From: Desmodus rotundus
Lineage: Eukaryota > Chordata > Mammalia > Chiroptera > Phyllostomidae
Length of the DNA: 64,000 nt
Reading direction: 5' to 3'
NCBI RefSeq assembly: GCF_022682495.2
Contig: NC_071388.1
Coordinates: 31,356,139-31,420,138 of the forward strand
A program made the translations under genes and the position numbers. The notes under the pieces are model-generated. The model saw only the letters and a list, made by a program, of their open reading frames with translations. It made no database searches and was not told the DNA's origin. Below are positions 47,602 to 58,709 of the stretch, in pieces (the stretch's first letter is position 1; every line of letters begins with the position of its first letter).

Positions 47602-50600
47602 AGTTAAACTACTAAAACATCCAAAACTCGTGCAGCCAGATGCGTCATGCATACCTTACATAAATATTTGTGTTAAAAATTTTCTTTGGGTTATTTTTGT
47701 TACAACGATCACACTCTTGAAAACCCACTCTGGGTTCCATGCAAAAGATGATGTTCCTTGTGTTTCTCACTTAGCTTCTGCCACACTCCTTTGGCAGTGG
47801 CCAAGGGTATGCCATCAAAATAATGCCAGACAAACACTCCTGACAGCTGGGGTCTATCGGTTTTCACAGCAGGTTTCTTCCCCTGCAGCTGACAAGAAAA
47901 ATAAACATCTTCCAAAGAAAATGAAGGCAAATGCCAAAATGTCTCATCGATTCCCAGTAAAAATCCCTTTTTAAATATTAATTATGATAATGTTTGACTT
48001 TAAAAGAAAAGCAAAAAGGAAAAATTTGAGGCGGGTGTGAAGAACATTAGGAACAGTATGATCTCAACAATGTGAAGTCACTGAAATGTGTGAGAGTGTC
48101 ACTAATCTTCATTTGACTGCAAACCAACCACTGGCTTTTCAAAGGACTGGAACAGCCTCTCAGTTTGGGTCAAAGAGTTTTCTCTTTAAAAAGTTTCAAA
48201 TGTTCAGTTCAGTGACCGTGGAGTTTCAGCTCCAAAAACACTGTCTACACTATTGAGCACTTAGTTTTATGTTTTATTTGTGGTCAATAAAACACCATGG
48301 ACTTAAAAATCTCTGTGTTTTATTCAAATAGTTTCAGAAAAGAAATAAAACCAGGTTACCTTTAAAAATGTATATAAAGATGCAATGGGGGAACAGGAAC
48401 AATAGCAGCCAGAGGAAAAATTAGTGACAACTCTGGGAAAAGTTGATCCTGAGCACATCAGGGAAGGTGCCAAAGGTGAGGGGTTCCGGGAAGCAGGCCA
48501 GGGATCCTTGGGGCGGGGAGGCTACTAGGGCCTGTGTTTGTCAGGCAAGGTTGAGATGCTGCTGGAGATTAAGAACACCTATAATCTCTAAAGCAGGTGC
48601 AAAGAGACAATGGCAGAATAATTTGAGAAATCCTAATTCATCAGCAAGAAAAAAAAACAGGCTTTCTTAAAAGGTGTTTAGATAACTGTCAAAAGCATTT
48701 CATTTATGTGTGAATACTTCCCCATTCTCGTATTTGTTTTTAATCCTGCCAGTTGTAAGCAGAAGACAGAAGCTAGCCATGTTTTCTCAGAAAAGAATTA
48801 CAAGTAGGTTAGGCAGGGAAGGCACAAGTGAGTGGATGGTGCATATTTAAGGGGGTTCCCTCTACCTGAAGGCAAGGTATGATGATTCTGGATTCAAACT
48901 TGAAGTACCACCCGGTGAATGTGAGTAATTCAAAATGTCTGCATAGTATCCAAGAAGAGTACATTAAACCACAGAGAGGCCCTTAAATTCAGGAACAGAA
49001 ACATACTTGCAATCATATCTCTTTCTTCCTTAAGGTACATGGGAACTGGACCCACCTCTTTTAGTCACAATGTATGCTTAAGGAAACAAAACCAAGAACC
49101 GGAAGTGATCCATAAAGTCATCAGATTTAATACTTTTAACAACTGAAGCCTAAAATGATAGAGCCAATTCTGGCATCCAATCCAGACCTTCCATCTCCCA
49201 GGTTCATGTTTCTCTCCACCAATCAGCTACTCCTGAGCAAGTTCAGCCCTTGCTTCAGTCTTAATGAGATGTCTGAGGAAGAGCTCTGGACTGGGCAGCA
49301 CGGGACCTATCTTCTTTCTCTGTTCCCTACTGCAAAGCCCACACTGGCTACCTCTTTAATCTTTTAAGATGAGTGGGCTGCATGTTCTTTTAGTTCTAAG
49401 AACCCGTGGGTCTGAAATCGACTTACGGGAGAAATGTTGAAAATAAAGAAACAGAAGAAACCGGGGCAGTGGCTTCTTCCTATCTGAGCAATGAAGCAAC
49501 TAGCAAACACATTTCCTCATGGGATGCTGGTCTGCAGGACGAGGGCAAGGCAGTTTCCTCCACGGAAGCAATTATAGGTAGTGAAAGGGGAGAAGAGAGC
49601 CCCACTCCTTTGGTTCAACTATGAATCATTTTTAAAGAACAGCCTTGCTGCATGATTTCATTTTCAGTTCCAATTTCTCTCACAAATGAAGAATTTGCAA
49701 CCTTACAAACTAAGGACATAATTCCTAGGAACCTGACCTTTTAACGTAAGATGGTCACTAAAAAGTTAACTGAAGATAACTGGTAAAGAACATACACTTG
49801 GAAATAAGATAGGTATGTATAAAGGAACCTTGAAGATAATGAAAATAAAGAATATTTCTTAAACGTTCCATTGAACATAACTTTATGCAGGGCATATTTT
49901 CATCTCCTGTCAAGGATCTCCACATTCCGTAGAATAATACGGCGGGCGAATTTGGCGATGATGGCATGTACAGTATTTTTCTTGTAACTACATCTCCTAT
50001 GAAGTCACTGCAGTCCTGACAAACTCCAGTCCTGCTGGAACTCAGAGATCTCACCGAGAGGTGACACATGGTCTCAGAGAGGAGGTCTATTATCTGTCAC
50101 AACCAAGAAATGGAGGAAGTTTCTAGATTCTTCAGGGCTCAACTATTTAGACTCTGGTGGCTTTTAAATGATGATAATTTACTGTGAACAATCTTCTTAA
50201 AATGCCTTACCTCCTTCTCTACTCATTTTTGTGAGCACAGTTACTGTACCACGCTAGACTGTGGCTGCTTCAGGACACCGTTAAGGAATGTGGAGTTGTT
50301 TGCCTTACAATGAGGATTTTCAGATTGCTGTGCTGTTTTACATGGCATTTCTGCTTTCTTTCCCTAGGTCCACTGCCAATCTCCTCTGCCAGAGGGTCGG
50401 TGGTCCATTGTCAATAGGTCTAATTCTTTACATCTTTCTAGTACTTTTTACATGGTAGCATGATTGCTTCTCTCCTTTTTAAACCCTACTTTCCTCATTG
50501 CTTTCCTGTGTCCCTTGTGTTTTCCCTGCCACCCACTTGCATTGTCTTGTTTTTGTAGCCTAGGATGACCAGTGAGAATATTCCTTTTTCTTGGATGGCA

Positions 50601-51639
50601 AACCAAACAATTACACCATGTCTTTATTTTTAAAAAGGCTTTCTTTATTTTTTTATGTTTACAATTCTTCTTTGTGTTAAGATTGGAAGATATCACTGCT
50701 CAGACTCAGAAATTATCTGATATTTCTAAGTTAACAACTTCTCCAGTGGGGAAGAGGACCAATATGTAGATGGATATGATTAACCCTCTCTTGCCTCCAC
50801 TCAGATGATCTACATTGATCCAAGGAAAAATCTGGTCTTCTTAAGGAGAAAAACCATGCAGTAATGAACTAGGCAAATAACTTCTTATAAAGAATTTTGG
50901 CAACTTAAGAAGAAGAGAATTTGTGCCTCGTATTACATTCTATATTGTACAAACAAATAAAAATTGTTTTTTCTCTTTATATTAGTTTCCCTTTTTTAGA
51001 AAATAGATGTTTTCCTAGTTACCAGTGGAAGGCTTGTTTGTACCAATAAATATTCCCTATAATACATTTGAAAGTCAGAGTTATAGCGGAGACTCACATC
51101 CCTTTGTTATTTCATTTGTTCCCAAGATGCTGTGCATGCCATTAGAACTTAGAGTGAATTAGTATAATAATGAAGAAAAAACAAATGCATTTTGATAACA
51201 GAAAATGATTACCATGATCATTTACATTCCTGAATAATGCCTAACATAATCAAAGTTCAAGTTGAATATCAAAGATGAAAAATATATAAATAATGCAACA
51301 GAAACATATTATTCCCCAAACAAAACCAACCACAGAGTAAATTTTCTTTTCACAGATATGAAACCTCAGATTGTTTATTTCTTTTCCTGGACTTAGAACC
51401 CAAAAGTTTTTCCTTAACATTCTATATCACATTCATTTGTCTAAGAAATTTATCTCATTCAAGGGGGTCAATAAGGACAATTAGTTTTACTTCTAAGGCC
51501 TAAGATATTAAATCTCCAAATAAATAAATAAATAAAGCATCAGCGCTAAAAATTAAAGTTGAACTTTTAGCAGAGATTCACCAAGGTGCTCTAAGTATAT
51601 CAATGTATATTAAATAAAATTTTATCCATGTGACCCAGT

Positions 51640-51870
51640 GATGAATACATGGATTTAACAGTCAGAAAATCCTCACTTTAATGGCAAGCTCTGTCATTCA
51701 CAAGCATGCAACCTTGGACATGTTACTTTACCTCTCTGTGTTGCTATGCTTTAATAAAGTATGATATCATGTAAAATAAAATATCACCCATCTTGTTGTA
51801 CAGTTTGAAAATAAGAGGCTTGGCAGAGTGCAGAGAAAGTACTCAATAAATTATAACTATTATCATTATT
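51640..51870 (+). repeat. MIR SINE, plus orientation, near full length
   Basis: Follows MIR from AGTCAGAAAATCCTCACTTT through AAGCATGCAACCTTGGACAT, GTTACTTTACCTCTCTGTGT, then GCTTGGCAGAGTGCAGAGAA and GTACTCAATAAATTATAACT to the ATTATCATTATTG end. Confidence 0.85.
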
Positions 51871-51944
51871 GCTTCCAAAAGGTTGCTCTGGTAAGTAAGA
51901 AAAATAACTAAATTGAGACCATAAGTCTATAATCTATGTGCTCT

Positions 51945-52112
51945 AAGACTGCTCCTCAAACTGCTATATGAATAGAAATCACCTGAGATTTTGTTAAAAT
52001 GCAAGTTCCAGTTCAGTAGATCTATATGGGCCCTGAGATGCCCTATTTCTAATAAGCTCCTAGAGAATTCTAATGCTGCCAGTCCTTGGACCACACTTTG
52101 AGAAGCAAGGCT
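51945..52112 (+). mobile_element. MER3/MER5A-like hAT DNA transposon
   Basis: ATAGAAATCACCTGAGATTT, TGTTAAAATGCAAGTTCCAG, TTCAGTAGATC, then AATAAGCTCCTAGAGAATTC and GGACCACACTTTGAGAAGCA follow the MER3/MER5A consensus nearly end to end. Non-autonomous and non-coding. Confidence 0.85.
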
Positions 52113-52450
52113 CACTACAAATATGGATACTATGAATCACTACAATGTCATTGATTCATAAAAGACAGAACTGTCTTAAATGAAAACTTCACACATGGAA
52201 GCACCAACAGGAAGTAAAACAGAGTAAGTCCAATTAACTTCTTTAGGTTTCAGGGAAGAAAAGGTTTGCCTAAAGTTCCTTTCTATTAAATAATTTTATG
52301 TAAGTTATTATACAAATAATAACTTTAGAGCTTGTAACCATACTTTTCTCAACTTCAAATTTTCTGGTTATCTGTAAGGAGAAAGCTTGGATCCCATGCT
52401 GACATTTAGCAGTAGTGAAAAGGAAATCTCTTGTTTTGGAAGAAGATGAG

Positions 52451-52818
52451 TGTTATGGATTGAATGTCCCCCCAAAATTCATAGGTCAAGCCCCTAACCC
52501 CCAATGTGGTGGAATTTGCAGATAAAGCCAATGGGAGATGATTAGGTTTAGACGAGGTCATGAGCGCAGGGCCCTCCTGATGGAATTAGTGCTCTTATAA
52601 GAAGAGAGACACACACAAGAGTTCTCACTCTCTTCACCATGTGAGGATTCAGCAAAAAGGCAGTTCTCTGAAAGCCAGACAGAGAACCCTCACCAGGACC
52701 TGACCATGCCAGCACCATAATCTTCAACTTCTCGGCCTCTAGAACTGTAATAAATGTCTGTTATTTAAGCCCCGTAGTCTATGGTATTTTGTTATAGCAG
52801 CCTGAGTTGACTAATACA
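52451..52818 (+). mobile_element. MaLR-type (MLT1/MST-like) solo LTR
   Basis: Starts TGTTATGGATTGAATGTCCC, has GACGAGGTCATGAGCGCAGG, CTCTTATAAGAAGAGAGACA, CACCATGTGAGGATTCAGCA and TCTAGAACTGTAATAAATGT, and ends GTTGACTAATACA. Both LTR termini are recognisable. No internal sequence is adjacent. Antisense to MECOM. Confidence 0.88.
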
Positions 52819-52964
52819 GTGAAGATACTGCAGAAAAATAATTGAAGCTAGTCATACAGATTTATGTTTGATGGGAATTCTTCATAAAGTTCTTGGACAT
52901 GAATGAGAATTTCTGAGTATGATCCCTAATAAGATGCTTTAGCAGTCAACAGGACACAAGGGAA

Positions 52965-53065
52965 TCACCAAATGTAACTCCACCATATTTCTGATGAGGA
53001 AGTTTGAGGTCCAGAGGAGCCCACTAGTTTCATTGGAACGAAAACAAAGACTTGGTTTTTCAAAG
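52965..53065 (-). repeat. MIR fragment, minus orientation
   Basis: TTCTGATGAGGAAGTTTGAG, GTCCAGAGGAGCCCACTAGT and a following GACTTGGTTT resemble reversed MIR. Short. Confidence 0.5.
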
Positions 53066-53069
53066 TTCT

Positions 53070-54770
53070 ATTCAAATTACCTCCTAAGTTTTAAAAGCTT
53101 CTTTTCTAACATGGAATCCTCATTATGTTTAATAATTAAGTTATCATTGATTACCAGGAGGTAATACTTAACCCTGCCAACCTAGGATATACAGAGAGAA
53201 GACAGGCGTGCCCTGACATAGTCAGATGATATTTACTTGGTTTCCAATGGTCCCAGAGATTTAGTCTAAGATGCAAACAAGCCAAAAAATGTACCTTTCT
53301 CCCTCTGCCAGAATTTATGGTCAACCGCTTAAAGCCTCCATTAAGTCCATGACATTTCATCATCTTCCCAACAGTCCTGCAGTTATTCCAATTGAAATAA
53401 AGAAAAACTCTCTGTTCTAGGAGACCACCTCCTATAGGACTGGCTCGAGAGCTCCATTTCTGAGACTGACCTTGAAAACTAAGACAAGCATCTTCAAGAC
53501 TGCTGAGGTTTCGTCAAATTCCTACTGTGCAGAGACCATGGGGCTCTAGTGTAAAAGCTGAAAATAGCATCCTTTCAGTGGCACAGCTAAACCGGCCATC
53601 TGACTTTAGAGTAGTAAAACTTCAGGATGGCTTTCAAAGTCTTTCTGATCTGACTAGTGGTACATTTCTCTAAGTCTACCATGACTTCCGGAACAAGTTG
53701 GCAGTCAATCTCCAGTTAGTCTAAAAAAGTCATGGCTCATGAAGCGTCTGATCAGAGACCTTGAAGACGCAATTGTACAAACCTCCATCCTTACTATGAT
53801 GTGAAAGAAGACAGTTGTTCCTCTGAAGGGTACACAATGTGAAACATGACTGGCAAGTTTTCTCCATAAACAGAACAAATCTACCCTCACAGAGCTGCCT
53901 TTATTTGAGCAAGACATTTGCAAAGCTTAGCGTCTCCTTGAATCTATTAGAAACCCTTCCCTGAGTGAGGAAACAGACATTGTAAATGAACCATGACTCA
54001 GAAACCCCCTTGTACCAGAAAATATTCTACAGATTCCAGAGGCATTTTATGTTCTATTTTCCTGACATACTAGTTCTAACTATCTGATTCATTTATTTTT
54101 TGTTTAATGCTTTAACCAGTTTCTGTGGATTATTATAGTCAAACAAGTGATTTCTTTCAGGGTTAGTTTTTTTTTCTCCTTCTGACTTTGGAAGAGTTTC
54201 AGATTCAGTTGAAGGAAAGGCTCTGTTATATACTACAGAAACACCCAAGACCATATATTCAGATTAGCTACAATAAGAAAAGCCAGACCCTGAGGTCCGC
54301 AGCTAAACAAAGGAAAATGAGGAAAATTAAAATTTAGTGTTCATTTGCAGAAACTTCCTACTTATATACACCCCAGATAACCAGTTGGAATCAATGAAAA
54401 TTTATAAGCTTACAGAATAAAAATCTAACCTTCACGTCTCAAAGGACCTTGCAGCACTTTCAATATTTTATGTCCTGCACAGGCGACTTCAATAGCACCA
54501 GAATAACTCATCAATTAAGAGAGAAGATATGTGCATTTTCATGCTTTTTCCAGTAGAAAACAGACCTATCAGAACTATGAATTACAAATTCAAGTTTCCC
54601 ATGCACACGATCTGTATCCAACAGACAGGTATTCTCTCAAATTCTGTCCAAACATGGCTCATACTTGTTAATATGGAATCAAAATTTCTACAGTGATTAT
54701 GACTTTGATTCAGAAATTCTATTTATATAAATGAGACTGTGCAAGAAAATGCATGGAATAAAAAACAGCT
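53070..54770. other. Unique intron sequence
   Basis: No gene or named repeat recognised. Confidence 0.5.
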
Positions 54771-54775
54771 ATAGG

Positions 54776-54905
54776 ACCATTTGTTGAGCATTTATTATGT
54801 AGCAGGAATTGTCTTAAGACTTTATATCCAGTCTCAGAACAACCCTGTGAAGTTGATCCTATCACTACATCAGCATTAGAGCTGAGCAAATGGAGATTTT
54901 GAAAA
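54776..54905 (-). repeat. MIR fragment, minus orientation
   Basis: TTGAGCATTTATTATGTAGC, AGGAATTGTCTTAAGACTTT, CAGTCTCAGAACAACCCTGT and GAAGTTGATCC follow reversed MIR. Confidence 0.72.
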
Positions 54906-54984
54906 AGCATCTTGGTCAATCAGTAATCGATGGAGTATATGGAAAAGGCCACCCTCTTGACCACCCTACTGTACTGTGTGTTAC

Positions 54985-55330
54985 AGCATTCTCTATAATA
55001 ATGAAAAATCTTAGCAATCAAAACCCAACAATAGAAGCTTTGGGAAAACAAGCACAATGGAATTCAGTGCCGCCATATGTTGAAGAAGAATAGTATTATA
55101 TAATATGAGCAAATGTTCATAATACATTGAGTGAAAAAGTTAAACAGGCTTTCAAAATGAATAGTATGGAATTTTGCCCTTTTGGTCCCATAAGATCTAT
55201 ACAGAGAAAAAAAGATGAACAGATACATACCCAAAATATTGAAAGTGGTTATCTCTGAGGGTAAGCTTATATGTGATATTTTTCTTTACTACTATTTATA
55301 TTTTAACAATAGTCTACAATAAATATTGCA
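54985..55330 (+). mobile_element. Old L1 (L1M-type) 3' end, plus orientation
   Basis: TAATGAAAAATCTTAGCAAT, then GGGAAAACAAGCACAATGGA, then CATAATACATTGAGTGAAAA, then GAAAGTGGTTATCTCTGAGG and ATTTTAACAATAGTCTACAA follow an ancient L1 3' end. Degraded, no coding capacity. Antisense to MECOM. Confidence 0.68.
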
Positions 55331-55334
55331 AAAT

Positions 55335-56120
55335 ACTTTTCCATTGGAAAAAATAGTTAATAATATGGTAGCCATCACTTAGTAACCACCCCTCAAATAG
55401 CTCTGCTAACACAAAAATACAATTTTGACTGAGTCTGTTCCATCCGTTGTAACAAAGATTTTTCTAAAAGCTCACATGAAAACTTCAGCTAAAAGATTTT
55501 AATAATCTTATAGAAAGAAGTCATCAACATTTTCTGACGATTCTGCCAGTAAGTGCATGCTCCTTGGGGAGACCTTGAGGACACAGTTATAGGCAAAAGT
55601 CATTTGATGTCTTGGGGCACAGCCTGAGCTCAAACTTACAGCACAGTGTCCAGACGGGGGGCACCTAGGCAGGGAGAAGGAACCTCCGATGCTCAGGCAT
55701 GTCACAGGGACATGGGTAAATGACATCCCTTTGGTCACAGTTGATGCCTGAAGCTTCCAAACATGGTGGTAAATGAAAGCTCCCCCTCCACCCTTCTCAG
55801 TTCACTCATGCTGAAAAGTGTTTTTCACCTTTTGAAATCCATCTAATTTGAAGTAAATGAATAGTTTTCTGCACTAATAACATGAAACATATGAGAGTCA
55901 GTTTATAGCAGTTACAAGTTTAGTAATTACTGAAGTAAAAGGGCTAGAAGAGTAATTACAGTTAATATGAGATTAATTGAGCTGTACATGGAGCAGAGAA
56001 AATTTTTCAATAGAGTACTGAGAGTCCCTCTTTCAAATGTGAAACCATAAAATGTTGGTATCATGTAACTATCTAGTTAGTAACATAAGGCAAGTGGAGA
56101 AAATGGGAGGAAAAGGCCTG
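55335..56120. other. Unique intron sequence
   Basis: No gene or named repeat recognised. Confidence 0.5.
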
Positions 56121-56124
56121 CTTT

Positions 56125-56290
56125 TAATGAATGTCTGCTATGTGCCAGACACTATATATATAAAAATTAAATCTTCAAAACCATCTTATTTTGGTAGAAA
56201 TTGATCAACCCCCAAATTATAGATGGCAACATTGGGCACCAGAGGGATGCACACTCAGGGCCTATACTTTCCACTGGGCCACATTCCCTC
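56125..56290 (-). repeat. MIR fragment, minus orientation
   Basis: GAATGTCTGCTATGTGCCAG, ACACTATATA, then TTATAGATGGCAACATTGGG, CACCAGAGGGATGCACACTC and TTTCCACTGGGCCACATTCC follow reversed MIR order. Confidence 0.68.
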
Positions 56291-56294
56291 AGTA

Positions 56295-57060
56295 ACAAAC
56301 ACGCATACACAACAAAGAGCTGCTCATGCTGCAAACCCTTTTCAAGTCTCTTCTAATTTCTTAATTTTTTCTCTATGCACTTTTCTTCAGATGTTATAGA
56401 AATCCTAATATATGCACTTTTCAACTTTTCTGCTTCTCTTCAATCAAAATCATGATGTTTTAATGCCTACTATCATTTAAAGTCACAGAGCTATGTTAGT
56501 CTCTGCTTTCTTTACCAAATGCTATTCTTTTTAGTTCTTAATGCAATATAACAGCCTTGTATTTTCTTGAGGTAAAAGATTTCCCCTTCATTTAGGTGGG
56601 TCTAGGTACCTAACAATGTCAAATAAAGAGGTATCATCTATGCTATTGATAACCTTACACATTTATTCTTGGTCTAAAAGAAAATAAAACCTCTACAGCT
56701 ACTCAAATCAACATCCTTATTGACTACAAACAATGACAGAGCTGAATCTTGTCAATTTGGACATTAAAAGCAAGGCAACCTTGTGTTGACCAAAAAGATT
56801 GTGTTGAATTTGACATGGTTAAGCCAATCGACATCTCAATAGAGACGCAGTTAAACTCACTCCCAAGTTATTTGCAGCAATATCTTGAATAGAAGATGGA
56901 ATAGCCAGGGAGAAGGTATTTATTAAAATAAAAAGCATCTTATCACAGAGAGGAGTTTGGAGATTATTACTATATTTTGTAACACTATAACTCCCTTTCA
57001 GTGCAGAATATGTGTTTGACAGATACCTAAAGACAGAAAGAAATCAATAAAAAGGTGAAT
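56295..57060. other. Unique intron sequence
   Basis: No gene or named repeat recognised. Confidence 0.5.
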
Positions 57061-57065
57061 CAAGT

Positions 57066-57448
57066 TGTTATGGGCTGAATATTGTCCCTGCGAAATTCAT
57101 GTGTCGAAGCCCTAACCTCAGAATGTGACTATTTGGAGAATAGGGCCTTTAAAGATGTAATTTGGTTAAAAATGAGGTCACTAAAGTGGGCCTTAATCCA
57201 AATGTCCATGTAAGAGGAGGAGATTAGGAGGCAGACAGTGTGCATGCACAGTGACAAGATCACGTGTGCACACAGCAAGAAGGCTACTATCTCTCTGAAA
57301 GCCAAGGACACAGGCCTGAGAAAAAAACAAACCTGTCAACGGCTTGATCTGGAATATCTAACCTCCAGACTGAGAGAAAATAAGTTTTTGTTGTGTCAGA
57401 CGCTCAGTCTGTGGTATTTTATTATGGCAGCCCTAGCAAATTAATACA
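57066..57448 (+). mobile_element. MaLR-type (MLT1-like) solo LTR
   Basis: Starts TGTTATGGGCTGAATATTGT, has AATTCATGTGTCGAAGCCCT, CAGAATGTGACTATTTGGAG, AATGAGGTCACTAAAGTGGG and GGTATTTTATTATGGCAGCC, and ends GCAAATTAATACA. A clear MLT1-like LTR in the same orientation as the copies at 14971 and 52451. Antisense to MECOM. Confidence 0.9.
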
Positions 57449-57449
57449 C

Positions 57450-58290
57450 GAATCCTGGACATTTCTTAGAGAAGAATATGCTGATGAAGTGGTAGCAGCT
57501 ATACGGAGCTTTGTTTGTAGTAGTAAAAATTTTTTATCTCGAATTGTTTTTTACAAACAAAACTCTAGAGACTATTATCTACTTCTCCAGACCAACAAAC
57601 TATTGCAACAAGAGATTTTGTGGTGAAAGGGCATTGGAATCAAAGGCAAAAACCGTGGGTCTGAACTTTTATCCCAACACCACCTGGGAGGCTGTGGGCC
57701 AGGTACTGCTAGATGAAGGTAAAAAGAAGATGCAAGGAAAATGAAGAGAAGCTCAGAGTCCAGGGGAGGAGCCAGACACTTGGATAACTATCAAACGAAG
57801 CCAAAAGTTGAAGTATATGGTATAAACAAAGGGTCATGGGAACAACAGGCAGATTATAGTTAATTTCAAGTAAAGCTATTCAAAAAGTATAATCTGTAAA
57901 TGAGAGACTGCAGTCAACTGTAAAGTCCCTTTTAAGTGCAAAATTCTATGACTCTGAAATCCCTCTGTGGTAATGACTTTGATGGTTAATAATGGTCAGA
58001 ATGAGAACTCAAAACACATGACCAGATATGCTCTGTATAAGCTTTTCCTGCTATTCCAGCTATAAGATAACAAAACTGCCTGGACTAGTCAATCAAGCCT
58101 CTTATCAAACAACTGTGTGTGTGTGTGTGTGTGTGTCTGTCTGTCTGTCTTAAGGTCGTAAGAGAGATATGGAGGAAATTCAGTTTTATAATTAAAATAA
58201 TTTTGCAGTAAAAGTAATAGACCACATTAATTCAGATTCATTCTAAGCAGTGAATGCAACCTTGAATTAAGCACCAAAGGGGAAGGAATA
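57450..58290. other. Unique intron sequence
   Basis: No gene supported. Small + strand open frames overlap the LTR end and run into unique sequence without any known domain. Confidence 0.5.
58114..58150 (+). repeat. Compound (GT)n(CTGT)n microsatellite
   Basis: About eleven GT units followed by CTGT repeats. Likely polymorphic. Confidence 0.95.
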
Positions 58291-58299
58291 TATTGATCT

Positions 58300-58375
58300 T
58301 ATTCTCCATCACGGGTTCAAAGCCTAGCACCTTCTTGGCACATGGCATATATTCAACAAATGTTTTTTTCATTAA
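58300..58375 (+). repeat. L2/MIR 3' tail, plus orientation
   Basis: CCTAGCACCTTCTTGGCACA, TGGCATATATTCAACAAATG and a TTTTTTTCATTAATGGA end match the common L2 tail. Confidence 0.65.
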
Positions 58376-58499
58376 TGGATAAACATATTTTCCAACAGAT
58401 GATAATGCAATATTTATGGGAAGAAAACATCTTGAAAATTCAGCTCTAAAAATACCCTAACTCGTACATGTCCAGCAGCTAGGTGAATGCTTTAGTAAG

Positions 58500-58705
58500 C
58501 AGGTTTTGTGTGGCTTTGACACTAGAACATATGGGTTTCAAGCCTTTCTGCACTCAATAGTTGTGTAACCTATACTGTGTCACTATATCTCTCAGGCTCC
58601 CCATCATTATTATTGGTCCACTGTGGTCAGTGACACCAATAATTCTCCATATCAGTGATTGTTGTGAAGATCAAATAAGATAATGTACATGAAAACAAAG
58701 TGAGA
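58500..58705 (+). repeat. MIR SINE, plus orientation
   Basis: GTGTGGCTTTGACACTAGAA, CAATAGTTGTGTAACCTATA, then GTTGTGAAGATCAAATAAGA and TAATGTACATGAAAAC follow MIR. Confidence 0.75.
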
Positions 58706-58709
58706 GGGA

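Larger units (their letters stand above)
45175..51635. other. Long unique intron block, candidate regulatory DNA
   Basis: About 6.5 kb with few recognisable repeats (one possible reversed MIR at about 49060-49210). Parts such as 46680-46870 are varied, AT-rich and repeat-free. A 172-codon + strand open frame at 47456-47974 has no known domain. No exon is supported. Confidence 0.45.

Noticed and set aside
48230..48330. AATAAA words as a gene's poly-A signal
   Set aside because: Such words are frequent in AT-rich intron DNA, and no exon precedes them on either strand.
14971..57448. The three LTR-like elements as parts of one endogenous retrovirus
   Set aside because: They are far apart, diverged from each other, and no internal retroviral genes lie between or beside them. 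They are solo LTRs.
57238..57626. Two + strand small proteins
   Set aside because: They start inside the MaLR-type LTR and run into unique DNA. No domain is recognised.
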